DNA from: Pontibacter rufus
GTDB taxonomy: Bacteria; Bacteroidota; Bacteroidia; Cytophagales; Hymenobacteraceae
Reading direction: 5' to 3'
DNA: 64,000 bases
Assembly (NCBI RefSeq): GCF_015694705.1
Contig: NZ_JADQDR010000012.1
Span: forward strand, 1 to 64,000
In this document: positions 16,875-24,909 of the stretch, piece by piece
Layout: the number at the start of each line of letters is the position of its first letter
How positions within the stretch are numbered: position 1 is the first letter of the stretch
The notes under the pieces: generated by a model
Database searches by the model: none
Seen by the model: the letters and a program-made list of their open reading frames with translations, nothing else
Told to the model about the DNA's origin: nothing
Position numbers and translations under genes: made by a program

Positions 16875-17005
16875 CAGATAAATAGTATAATTTTAGGTAA
16901 ATTACTGCGCAATAGAATGAATTTAAGAATAATGTTTTTTAAAAGTGATATTATTTTTTAGCTTTATAACAGACACATTATTGTACTTAAACCTGTTATA
17001 GCCAC

Positions 17006-17341
17006 ATGAAAGCACTTAAAGCCGTTCTTGATGTAGTGGTATTAGCTTACATTGCGTTTACTATTTTACTGCTGACTTCCGTAATTGAGGTGGAGGCTAT
17101 GTTTGAAGTTTCTGCCGGAGCCGAGGTCCTTGACATTTATAAAATGCTGGTAGCAGCAGGCGCCGGCCTTATGCTGGTTAAGCTGCTGGTAACAAACCTG
17201 TACATTGCCGACATTAGCCGGGCGCTGTATCTGGCACAACTAAAAATTAACAACCTGAAAGCCGACCTGTACGAAAAGCGGCAGGCCTTCAGGAGCAACA
17301 GCTACAAACAGGCCCACGTCGAAGAGACAGAGGCCGCATAA
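17006..17341 (+). CDS. Small two-span membrane protein of unknown function
   Basis: A 111-residue protein with two hydrophobic segments (about 7-27 and 47-67) and a charged C-terminal half with coiled-coil character. It ends 9 bases before gmhA, so the two are probably co-transcribed. No family is recognised. Confidence 0.7.
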   Translation: MKALKAVLDVVVLAYIAFTILLLTSVIEVEAMFEVSAGAEVLDIYKMLVAAGAGLMLVKLLVTNLYIADISRALYLAQLKINNLKADLYEKRQAFRSNSYKQAHVEETEAA

Positions 17342-17350
17342 AAATTTCTG

Positions 17351-17923
17351 ATGAACCAAACCATACTGGCAGAGCTGACACAGGCGCAGCAAGTGCTCCA
17401 TGCCTTTCTCTCTGACAGCAACAACATTGCCGCCATTGAACGGGCAGCCGGAATAATGGCCGCATCGGTGAAGGCCGGTGGCAAAATACTGAGCTGCGGC
17501 AATGGCGGCTCCATGTGCGATGCCATGCACTTTGCCGAAGAACTGACCGGCCGTTACCGCAACGACCGCAAAGCTATTCCGGCTATTGCTATCTCGGATG
17601 TGAGCCACATGAGCTGCGTGAGCAACGACTATGGCTACGATTTTGTGTTTTCGCGCTATCTGGAGGCATTAGGCAACCAGGGGGATGTGCTGCTGGCCAT
17701 CAGCACCAGTGGCAACTCCGGCAACGTAATTAAAGCAGCCGAAACAGCCAAAGCCAAAGGGATGAAAGTTATCGGCCTTACAGGCAAGGATGGCGGCAAA
17801 CTGGCCCCGCTCTGCGACGTGGAGGTACGGGTGCCGCACACAGGCTACGCCGACCGCATACAGGAAATCCACATCAAGGTCATTCACATCTTTATACTTC
17901 TAATCGAACAGCAACTGCTGTAG
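17351..17923 (+). CDS. gmhA: D-sedoheptulose 7-phosphate isomerase
   Basis: A 190-residue SIS-domain enzyme that converts sedoheptulose 7-phosphate to D-glycero-D-manno-heptose 7-phosphate, the first step towards LPS heptose. The phosphate-binding [20 protein letters not shown] and [14 protein letters not shown] motifs are typical of GmhA, as is the C-terminal [16 protein letters not shown] helix. It acts in the cytoplasm as a tetramer. Other heptose genes (hldE, gmhB) are not in the window. Confidence 0.93.
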   Translation: MNQTILAELTQAQQVLHAFLSDSNNIAAIERAAGIMAASVKAGGKILSCGNGGSMCDAMHFAEELTGRYRNDRKAIPAIAISDVSHMSCVSNDYGYDFVFSRYLEALGNQGDVLLAISTSGNSGNVIKAAETAKAKGMKVIGLTGKDGGKLAPLCDVEVRVPHTGYADRIQEIHIKVIHIFILLIEQQLL

Positions 17924-18225
17924 TACTTTCCCCAGGCACTCACAGGCCTGAAAGACATCGTGAGGCCGGTTAGGCAACAAGTATAGAAAGTATATATTTG
18001 CCTCAGATGCCAGTATTAACCGGTGCCGCCAAAGCCGGAAACCTCAAAAAGTATAAACCCAGGCAGCCAGCTTATACTTCTTATACTACTGCTGTCCATT
18101 AAAACCGGAAGATTGCAGCAAGATTATCTATCCTCTCCCACTCTGCATAATTCATTTTGCGAGAAGTACGTATACAGGCGTTGCCGGCTTTTACGATCCA
18201 GCGCTCCTTTATACTTTGCAGCACT
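17924..18225. other. Spacer between gmhA and a lipoprotein gene
   Basis: Contains several TATACTT/AAGTATA words (near 17980, 18049, 18073 and 18210). TATATTTG at 17993-18000 matches a -7 promoter element, but the -33 element is poor. No gene is seen. Confidence 0.4.
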
Positions 18226-18891
18226 ATGAAACACACATTATACTTTATACTTGCCCTCAGCCTGTTCGCCTGCCAGTCCCATGACAGCAATCAAACAGAA
18301 ATCAGCACAGCCTCCCCAGGCACAGATACGATGACGGATACGGCCACGACAGCTGAACCTGCAAAACCCGTCGTACCTGATTCAGCTTACCTGATTGTGC
18401 CCGGCCAGCGTGTTGGCCAGGTAGAACTGGGTATGCCGGCAGCGGTAGTTAACAATATCCTGGGCAAAGCCGACAGCGGAGACGCCGCAATGGGCAAAGC
18501 TCTTTCTTTCTGGGTAAGCAAGACCGGCAACGGGCCGCGCGAGTATGTGGCCGTATATACCGTCAACGATTTTGATGGCAGCGGCGACGGGCCTAAAGTA
18601 GATCAGGTGCAGGTTACATCTCCGCAGTTTAAAACCATAGATGGTACCGGCACCGGCGATGCACTGTCTCAAATTCGGAAACAGTTTAGCCATCTCAGGC
18701 CACTAGCTTATTATACTAACCAGAAAAACCAGCAGGTATACATTTACGATGACCAGCCACAAGGCATTGCTTTTGAGATAACCGTAGCCGACAGCCTTTG
18801 CACTGCCATCACGGTGCACCGGCAGGGCACCGATGTAACCGACACCTATCTGCCCGTGCACCCAGACATGACACGGCTGGAGCATCAGTAA
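18226..18891 (+). CDS. Lipoprotein of unknown function
   Basis: A 221-residue protein. The ATG at 18226 gives the lipoprotein signal MKHTLYFILALSLFAC; the longer frame lacks any signal. A Thr/Ala/Asp-rich linker (about residues 20-50) is followed by a folded part that begins VGQVELGMPAAVVNNILGKA, a repeat-like segment also seen in proteins with SmpA/OmlA-like folds (G-x-ELGM). That resemblance is weak. It is transcribed alone. Confidence 0.75.
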   Translation: MKHTLYFILALSLFACQSHDSNQTEISTASPGTDTMTDTATTAEPAKPVVPDSAYLIVPGQRVGQVELGMPAAVVNNILGKADSGDAAMGKALSFWVSKTGNGPREYVAVYTVNDFDGSGDGPKVDQVQVTSPQFKTIDGTGTGDALSQIRKQFSHLRPLAYYTNQKNQQVYIYDDQPQGIAFEITVADSLCTAITVHRQGTDVTDTYLPVHPDMTRLEHQ

Positions 18892-19035
18892 GCCGCGCTG
18901 TCACTTGATATCCGGTTTTGAAGTATGACACCGGCTTTTATATTTTTGTAAATACAATCGGAATCAATTGTACATAACCGTTGTTCCGGCTCCATATTAA
19001 TTGATTTAAAAACTTATACTTCCTAAAGCGAAAGC

Positions 19036-20574
19036 ATGCTCATCAAGACATTTGGCAGCGCCGTGCAGGGCGTAAACGCTTATACAATTACGGTTGAGGT
19101 CAGCGTATCGGCTGGCACCAGGTATTTTCTGGTTGGCCTTCCGGACAACGCCGTAAAGGAAGGCGAGCAACGCATTGAATCAGCCCTGAAACATTATGGT
19201 TACAAAATGCCGCGCCAGAAAGTAGTCATTAATATGGCGCCCGCCGACATCCGCAAAGAAGGCTCTGCTTACGACCTGACCATTGCCATGGGCATACTGG
19301 CAGCTTCGGGCCAGATGCAGGCCGACAAAGTGGCGGAGTACATGATCATGGGCGAATTGTCGCTGGATGGATCACTTCGTCCGCTGAAGGGTGTGTTGCC
19401 CATTGCCATACAGGCCCGCAAAGAAGGCTTTAAAGGATTTATACTTCCCGCACAAAATGCGCAGGAGGCAGCCATCGTCAACAACCTGGATGTAATTGGC
19501 GTGCAGAACATACAGGAAGCTATTGAGTTTCTGGACGGGCAGCGCACCATTGAACCCCTCGTAATCGATACCCGCGATATCTTCCTGAGCACCGTAGACC
19601 AGTATGCCGCTGACTTCTCGGATGTGCAGGGCCAGGAAAACATTAAACGCGCCCTGGAAATCGCCGCAGCAGGTGGTCACAACGTGATTATGATCGGTCC
19701 GCCGGGTGCTGGCAAAACCATGCTGGCCAAGCGTTTGCCATCTATACTGCCGCCGCTCTCGATGCACGAGGCGCTGGAAACAACTAAAATTCATTCGGTG
19801 GCCGGTAAGTTAGGGCAGGCATCGTCTTTGCTTACCACGCGCCCCTACCGGGCACCGCATCATACTATCTCGGATGTGGCTTTGGTGGGTGGCGGCGGCA
19901 ATCCGCAACCCGGCGAAATATCGCTGTCGCACAACGGCGTTTTGTTTCTGGATGAATTGCCCGAGTTTAAGCGCACCGTGCTGGAGGTAATGCGCCAGCC
20001 GCTGGAAGAGCGCCGCGTCACTATTTCCCGCGCCAAAACGTCCATCGATTTCCCTGCAAATTTTATGCTCGTGGCCAGCATGAACCCGTGCCCCTGCGGC
20101 TATTATAATCATCCGGAGAAAGAATGTGTATGCGGCCCCGGCGTAGTGCAGCGCTACCTGAACAAGGTAAGCGGTCCGCTACTCGATCGCATCGACCTGC
20201 ATGTGGAAGTTACGCCCGTTACATTTGATGAAATGACGGCGACCCGGAAAGCCGAAGACAGCAGCGCAGTGCGTGAGCGGGTAGTACGCGCCCGCGCATT
20301 GCAAACAGAACGTTTTAAAGTATACCCCGATATCCACTCCAATGCCATGATGCCCTCGCAAATGGTGAAGGAGATATGCCAGATAAATGATGCCGGCAGA
20401 GCGCTGCTGAAAACAGCAATGGAGCGCCTGGGACTATCGGCCCGCGCTTACGACCGCATTCTGAAGGTAAGCCGCACCATTGCCGATCTGGCCGGAAGCG
20501 ACGACATCAAAATCGAACACTTAGCAGAAGCCATTCAGTACCGCAGCCTGGACAGGGAAGGCTGGGCAGGTTAA
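19036..20574 (+). CDS. comM: YifB/ComM family magnesium chelatase-like AAA+ ATPase
   Basis: A 512-residue protein: an N-terminal Lon-like ChlI domain, a AAA+ core with Walker A GPPGAGKTMLAKRLPSILPP and Walker B LFLDELPEF, a four-Cys segment (CPCGYYNHPEKECVC) that probably binds zinc, and a C-terminal ChlI domain. ComM is a branch-migration helicase that promotes recombination of DNA taken up by natural transformation. It is common in bacteria, so its presence does not prove competence, but it is of interest beside the very frequent TATACTT word. Confidence 0.93.
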   Translation: MLIKTFGSAVQGVNAYTITVEVSVSAGTRYFLVGLPDNAVKEGEQRIESALKHYGYKMPRQKVVINMAPADIRKEGSAYDLTIAMGILAASGQMQADKVAEYMIMGELSLDGSLRPLKGVLPIAIQARKEGFKGFILPAQNAQEAAIVNNLDVIGVQNIQEAIEFLDGQRTIEPLVIDTRDIFLSTVDQYAADFSDVQGQENIKRALEIAAAGGHNVIMIGPPGAGKTMLAKRLPSILPPLSMHEALETTKIHSVAGKLGQASSLLTTRPYRAPHHTISDVALVGGGGNPQPGEISLSHNGVLFLDELPEFKRTVLEVMRQPLEERRVTISRAKTSIDFPANFMLVASMNPCPCGYYNHPEKECVCGPGVVQRYLNKVSGPLLDRIDLHVEVTPVTFDEMTATRKAEDSSAVRERVVRARALQTERFKVYPDIHSNAMMPSQMVKEICQINDAGRALLKTAMERLGLSARAYDRILKVSRTIADLAGSDDIKIEHLAEAIQYRSLDREGWAG

Positions 20575-21047
20575 AGGAAAAGCGCACCTTCCACGGTTTT
20601 GTAGCACAGCATTGTCAACGTACCTGTTTGGCACCAGGCCGTTATACTCTATTTTGCAGTGATTTGTGTCTAATTCAATGCAAAATATTTTGACCAAATA
20701 TTGCATATACCGCCTGCTGGCAGCATTTCCGGCCCATCTAATCAAATCTTACCGGCAACTTATAATCCTATAAACGTATAACCCTGTAGCAATAACGCAG
20801 CGCCCTATACTTTGGCTAAATAAATATTATGATGCTCTATATAGTTTATTAATATGTTTTGGCCTGCTTATTGCTAAGCTCTCATCTGTAACGGCAATGC
20901 ATCGGCTAAAGGCTTTCCACTGAAACACCGGATGCTACGGATTAGCCGCTTACATCATTACAGTTGTTATACATACAAACACAAAAACTATTTTAAAACC
21001 TGTATGCTGGCTGCAGAACAGCCGTATGCAACAACTTGAAAAAAATT
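20575..21047. other. 473-base spacer with an imperfect dyad
   Basis: An AT-rich dyad at 20678-20706 (ATGCAAAATATTT against AAATATTGCAT) lies about 100 bases after comM and could be a weak terminator or operator. TATACTTTGG occurs at 20808-20817. No gene is seen. Confidence 0.4.
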
Positions 21048-21725
21048 ATGAAAAAGTTATTATTTGCATTTTCTTTCGTACTGGCTTCCATCACGGCTGC
21101 GCAGGCACAATCTGGTTTTGGTATAAGAGCGGGCGCCAACCTCTCTAACGTTTCAGGTGATCTTCGCGATGAAGACCGTTTTGAGAACAAGTTTGGTTTC
21201 CATGCCGGTATCACGTATAACCTGGCTATAGTTGAAGACTTTTTCTCCATCCAGCCGGAGTTGCTGTATTCACAAAAAGGCTTCAAGAACAACGAAGACG
21301 AATTTCACTCTGACCTGCTGAATATTGATGTTCGTCGCGAGGGTACCGTGAACTACAACTATTTAGATTTGCCTGTACTGGCGAAAATTAAAGCAGGCCC
21401 GCTTTACTTTGAGGCCGGCCCACAAGCATCTTACCTGCTTGGCGTAAACAACAAAACCAAGACCTATAGCGACGGCGAGCTGCAGGATTCTGACAACGAC
21501 CCGCAAAGTGTAGACGGCTTAAAAAGATTTGAACTGGGTTATGCCGCAGGTATTGGCCTGGCCAGCAACAATGGCATCAGCATTGGCCTGCGCTACAACG
21601 GCAGCTTTTCTGACTTCGTAGATCAGGACGTTGACTATGGAGAATTCGGAGAAGACCTAACCGGTGCCCGTAACTCCGTAATTATGCTGACTGTTGGCTT
21701 CACTATTCCATCAGGCGGATACTAA
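21048..21725 (+). CDS. Small outer-membrane beta-barrel (porin family, PorT-like)
   Basis: A 225-residue barrel protein with a signal ending in AQAQ. The FGIRAGANLSNVSG opening and the paired strands ending in a C-terminal hydrophobic strand are typical of the Bacteroidetes outer-membrane-barrel (PF13568) family. The ATG at 21048 is used; a TTG four codons earlier is less likely. The next gene on the strand is a related barrel (21896-22549). The ligand or role is unknown. Confidence 0.85.
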   Translation: MKKLLFAFSFVLASITAAQAQSGFGIRAGANLSNVSGDLRDEDRFENKFGFHAGITYNLAIVEDFFSIQPELLYSQKGFKNNEDEFHSDLLNIDVRREGTVNYNYLDLPVLAKIKAGPLYFEAGPQASYLLGVNNKTKTYSDGELQDSDNDPQSVDGLKRFELGYAAGIGLASNNGISIGLRYNGSFSDFVDQDVDYGEFGEDLTGARNSVIMLTVGFTIPSGGY

Positions 21726-21761
21726 CAGCCTTCCTGTAATCATACTTAGCAATTCTTTAGC

Positions 21762-21803
21762 AAAAAAGCCAGCTTCGCCTTCGGGTGAAGCTGGCTTTTT
21801 TTA
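21762..21803 (+). terminator. Rho-independent terminator
   Basis: The stem GCCAGCTTC/GAAGCTGGC, extended by A/T pairs, is followed by seven T. It separates the two barrel genes. Confidence 0.9.
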
Positions 21804-21895
21804 TTGCCTTTAAAGTATGCGGGCATGGTCCTGCTAACCAAATAGCAGTTGTAGCAGTAAAACCAAATATTAATTGCTGTTTTACCTGCTATACT

Positions 21896-22549
21896 ATGAA
21901 AAAGCTGATTCTACTTCTGTTTCTTATACTTGTGCCGCTGCTGGCTGTGCAGGCACAATACCTGCGCTTCGGAGGAAAGGCAGGCGGCGGCTTCTCAAAG
22001 GCGGCAGGCGATGGTTCTGATCAGATGCAGCACTTGGCAGGAATGCAGGCCGGCCTGCTTTTAAGTTACGAGTTTGTGTCGCGGCTGGCCGTGCAGGCAG
22101 AGCTGAACTATAATCAAAAAGGCTTTACCTACAGTGAGTATGCGGCAGATGCAAGCAGCGACGAATACCTTAGCGGCGATATGCGGCTGCATTACCTCGA
22201 ACTTCCGCTGCTGTTGAAAATACAAAAAGGCGGCCTGTTTGCCGAAGCCGGACCTTACGTAGGGTATCTTCTGAACAAAGACAGCGATGTACACCGCTTC
22301 AGCAGCAGCGGCATTGTGCCTGAACCCGTTGACCTGGGGCCGGAGCCGGTTTCTATTAATGATTTTAACCGCTGGGACTATGGCTATGCCGCCGGGATAG
22401 GTCTTATTATGGACAACGGCTTTTTTTTGAGCATCCGCAACACCGGCGGATTCCGATCTTTTTCCAAAGCGCTTGATCAGAAAAACCAGGTATGGCAGAT
22501 ATCTGTGGGATTTCTGATGCCGCCACCCCGCCCGGCCAGCCTCATGTGA
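21896..22549 (+). CDS. Small outer-membrane beta-barrel (porin family)
   Basis: A 217-residue barrel protein with a signal ending in VQAQ. The ATG at 21896 is used because the longer GTG-started frame runs through the upstream terminator. It shares with 21048-21725 the opening FGGKAGGGFSKAAGDGS, the QAELNYNQKGF and LYLEL/LHYLELPLLLKI strands, and the WDYGYAAGIGL segment, so the two are probably an old tandem duplication. The function is unknown. Confidence 0.85.
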   Translation: MKKLILLLFLILVPLLAVQAQYLRFGGKAGGGFSKAAGDGSDQMQHLAGMQAGLLLSYEFVSRLAVQAELNYNQKGFTYSEYAADASSDEYLSGDMRLHYLELPLLLKIQKGGLFAEAGPYVGYLLNKDSDVHRFSSSGIVPEPVDLGPEPVSINDFNRWDYGYAAGIGLIMDNGFFLSIRNTGGFRSFSKALDQKNQVWQISVGFLMPPPRPASLM

Positions 22550-22570
22550 GCAGCTCTATACCCTGAACAT

Positions 22571-22609
22571 AGCAAAAGACCCGGTGATTGATACACCGGG
22601 CCTTTTGCT
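22571..22609 (+). terminator. Terminator between convergent genes
   Basis: The stem AGCAAAAG-CCCGGTG/CACCGGG-CCTTTTGCT has a 7-base loop and lies between the barrel gene and the leftward M20 peptidase gene. It could serve both. Confidence 0.8.
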
Positions 22610-22636
22610 ATATTTATACTTTATACTTGCGATGAC

Positions 22637-24004
22637 TTATGACTTTCTGCTCATCTCAGCATAATGCTTATAAAACAGCGGAATGGTTTCTATGCCTTTC
22701 ATAAAATTGAATATCCCGAAATGCTCATTTGGCGAGTGGATAGCATCCGAATCAAGGCCAAAGCCCATCAGCACTGAATCCAGCCCCAGTTCTGATTTAA
22801 ACATAGCCACAATCGGAATAGAGCCACCGCTGCGCACCGGAACCGGTTTCACGCCAAACGTGTCTTCGTATGCTTTGGCGGCTGCCTGGTAAGCAACCGA
22901 ATCTGTAGGCGTAACCACAGGCTCACCGCCATGGTGCGGCCTTACTACTACTTTTACACTGGCAGGTGCTATACTTTCGAAGTGCTTCTTAAACTTCTCC
23001 GTTATTTCTTCGGAGGATTGGTGGGGCACCAGGCGCATCGATATTTTGGCAAAGGCCTGCGCAGGAATTACGGTTTTAGCCCCCTCGCCGGTATAGCCGC
23101 CCCAGATGCCGTTCACGTCCAGCGTCGGGCGGATAGCGTTGCGCTCCATGGTTACATAACCTGCCTCGCCGTGTACATCCGTTAAATCGAGCGCCTTCTT
23201 ATACTTGTCCAGGTCAAACGGCGCCCGTGCCATTTCAGCGCGCTCCTCCTGGCTTAATTCTTCCACATTGTCGTAAAAGCCGGGAATGGTAATGCGGTTG
23301 TTTTCGTCGTGCAGCGAGGCTATCATCTTGCACAAAATGTTGATAGGGTTTGCCACCGCTCCGCCGTACAGGCCGGAATGCAGGTCTCGGTTTGGCCCGG
23401 TTACCTCCACCTCCACGTAGCTCAGGCCGCGCAAACCGGTGGTGATGGAAGGCGTATCGTTGGCCAGCATGCCCGTATCCGAAATCAGGATTACGTCGCC
23501 CTGCAGCTTCTCTTTGTTTTCCTTTATAAATGTTCCCAGATTTACCGAGCCGACTTCCTCCTCTCCCTCAATCATAAACTTCACGTTGCAGGCCAGTGTG
23601 TTGGTGCGCATCATGGTTTCGAAGGCCTTTATATGCATGTACATCTGCCCTTTGTCGTCGCAGGCACCGCGGGCGTATATGTTACCGTCTTTGATGACTG
23701 GCTCAAACGGAGGCGAATTCCATAGCTCATAAGGGTCGGCGGGCTGCACATCGTAGTGGCCGTATACCAGCACGGTTGGCAGGTTCTTGTCTATTATTTT
23801 CTCGCCATACACCACCGGGTTGCCTGCCGTTTCTACCAGTTCCACATTGTTGGCACCGGCTTCTGTCAGTTTCTGCTGCACAAACTCAGCGGTGCGCAGT
23901 ACGTCAGCCTTAAACTTAGCATCAGCGCTGACAGACGGAATACGGAGCATCTCGAGCAGTTCATTTACAAAGCGGTCCTTGTTTTCGGAGATATAATCGT
24001 TCAT
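22637..24004 (-). CDS. M20 family dipeptidase
   Basis: A 455-residue zinc exopeptidase of the PepV/carnosinase-like branch. VLVYGHYDVQP holds the first metal His and Asp, EGEEEVGS the catalytic and metal Glu residues, and the C-terminal HSPNEHF the last metal His. A lid domain sits at about 200-370. It probably degrades dipeptides in the cytoplasm; no signal peptide is present. Substrate range is not predictable. Confidence 0.92.
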   Translation of the reverse strand: MNDYISENKDRFVNELLEMLRIPSVSADAKFKADVLRTAEFVQQKLTEAGANNVELVETAGNPVVYGEKIIDKNLPTVLVYGHYDVQPADPYELWNSPPFEPVIKDGNIYARGACDDKGQMYMHIKAFETMMRTNTLACNVKFMIEGEEEVGSVNLGTFIKENKEKLQGDVILISDTGMLANDTPSITTGLRGLSYVEVEVTGPNRDLHSGLYGGAVANPINILCKMIASLHDENNRITIPGFYDNVEELSQEERAEMARAPFDLDKYKKALDLTDVHGEAGYVTMERNAIRPTLDVNGIWGGYTGEGAKTVIPAQAFAKISMRLVPHQSSEEITEKFKKHFESIAPASVKVVVRPHHGGEPVVTPTDSVAYQAAAKAYEDTFGVKPVPVRSGGSIPIVAMFKSELGLDSVLMGFGLDSDAIHSPNEHFGIFNFMKGIETIPLFYKHYAEMSRKS

Positions 24005-24117
24005 GGGTTTCTCTTTTCGTTCGAAATAAATTTACAAAAAAGCCATCCCCGTAATGCTGGATGGCTTTCTATGATACTGTTATGTTTGATGAGGCAAATT
24101 ATACTTGCGACTTATAC

Positions 24118-24762
24118 TTACCTTCTGCGCCCCAAATGAATGTTGGCTTTACTTTCTTCGCCCTGCAACAGGCGGTTGATATTTTTGCGATGTGTAAGTA
24201 CCACCACCGCGAAAATAACAAACCCGAATATTATCAGGATAGGATTATCAGGGTGGAAGCGCGGCAGCAGCAGCAGAATCGGGAAAGCCAGCGCCGCCAC
24301 CATTGAGCCCAGCGATACATACTTAGAGGTGAAGAGCACCACCATAAAAACAATGATACACATCAGCGCTACCAGCGGCTGTATGGCCAGCATCATGCCC
24401 AGCAAAGTAGCCACACCTTTGCCGCCTTTAAAGCGCTCATATACCGGAAAAATGTGCCCCAGCACGGCCAACGCACCAAATATCAACTGATACACCACCA
24501 ACTGATCAGCAGGCACGGCGTTAAAGATAATCAGGAAGCCCGCCAGCGAAGTGGCAGTCCATCCTTTGAAAATATCAATTAGCATGACGGCTGCGCCCGG
24601 CTTTTTGCCCAGCACCCGGAACGTGTTGGTGGCCCCGGAATTGCCGCTGCCGTGCTGCCGGATGTCGATGCCGTAATAGGCTTTGCCCACCCAAACGCCC
24701 GTACAGATAGAGCCAATCAAATAAGCGGCTACACCAAGTATAGCTATCAAGAGTATATTCAT
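24118..24762 (-). CDS. plsY: Glycerol-3-phosphate acyltransferase PlsY
   Basis: A 214-residue inner-membrane enzyme that moves the acyl group of acyl-phosphate to glycerol-3-phosphate, starting phospholipid synthesis. The three signature motifs are visible: GSICTGVWVGKAYYGIDIR with SGNSGATN, and FKGGKGVAT. The ATG at 24762 starts right before the first membrane segment and is preferred to one 18 codons upstream. A perfect 16-bp hairpin lies 20 bases upstream. Confidence 0.95.
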   Translation of the reverse strand: MNILLIAILGVAAYLIGSICTGVWVGKAYYGIDIRQHGSGNSGATNTFRVLGKKPGAAVMLIDIFKGWTATSLAGFLIIFNAVPADQLVVYQLIFGALAVLGHIFPVYERFKGGKGVATLLGMMLAIQPLVALMCIIVFMVVLFTSKYVSLGSMVAALAFPILLLLPRFHPDNPILIIFGFVIFAVVVLTHRKNINRLLQGEESKANIHLGRRR

Positions 24763-24781
24763 AAATAAGGTCTTTTTCAGG

Positions 24782-24819
24782 CCTGTGCGTCGCCAAAACT
24801 TTCTTTGGCGACGCACAGG
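24782..24819. repeat. Perfect 16-bp hairpin in the plsY leader
   Basis: CCTGTGCGTCGCCAAA (24782-24797) pairs fully with TTTGGCGACGCACAGG (24804-24819), with a 6-base loop and no T-tract. TATATTTG, a -7-like element read leftward, lies about 25 bases further upstream, so the hairpin would sit in the plsY leader. Confidence 0.7.
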
Positions 24820-24909
24820 TACTATAAGCGTGTGGCAGGAAACTCAAATATAAATAAATCCTGCTTCAAACGCCAAAAAGGCGATCTTCTAAATGTATAT
24901 ACGCATTGC

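Noticed and set aside
18023-18229. A 68-codon plus-strand frame in the spacer before the lipoprotein gene
   Set aside because: It overlaps the lipoprotein start, has no family, and no supporting signals.
20678-20706. Imperfect AT-rich dyad after comM as a firm terminator
   Set aside because: The arms differ by a two-base insertion, the stem is almost all A/T, and no T-tract follows.
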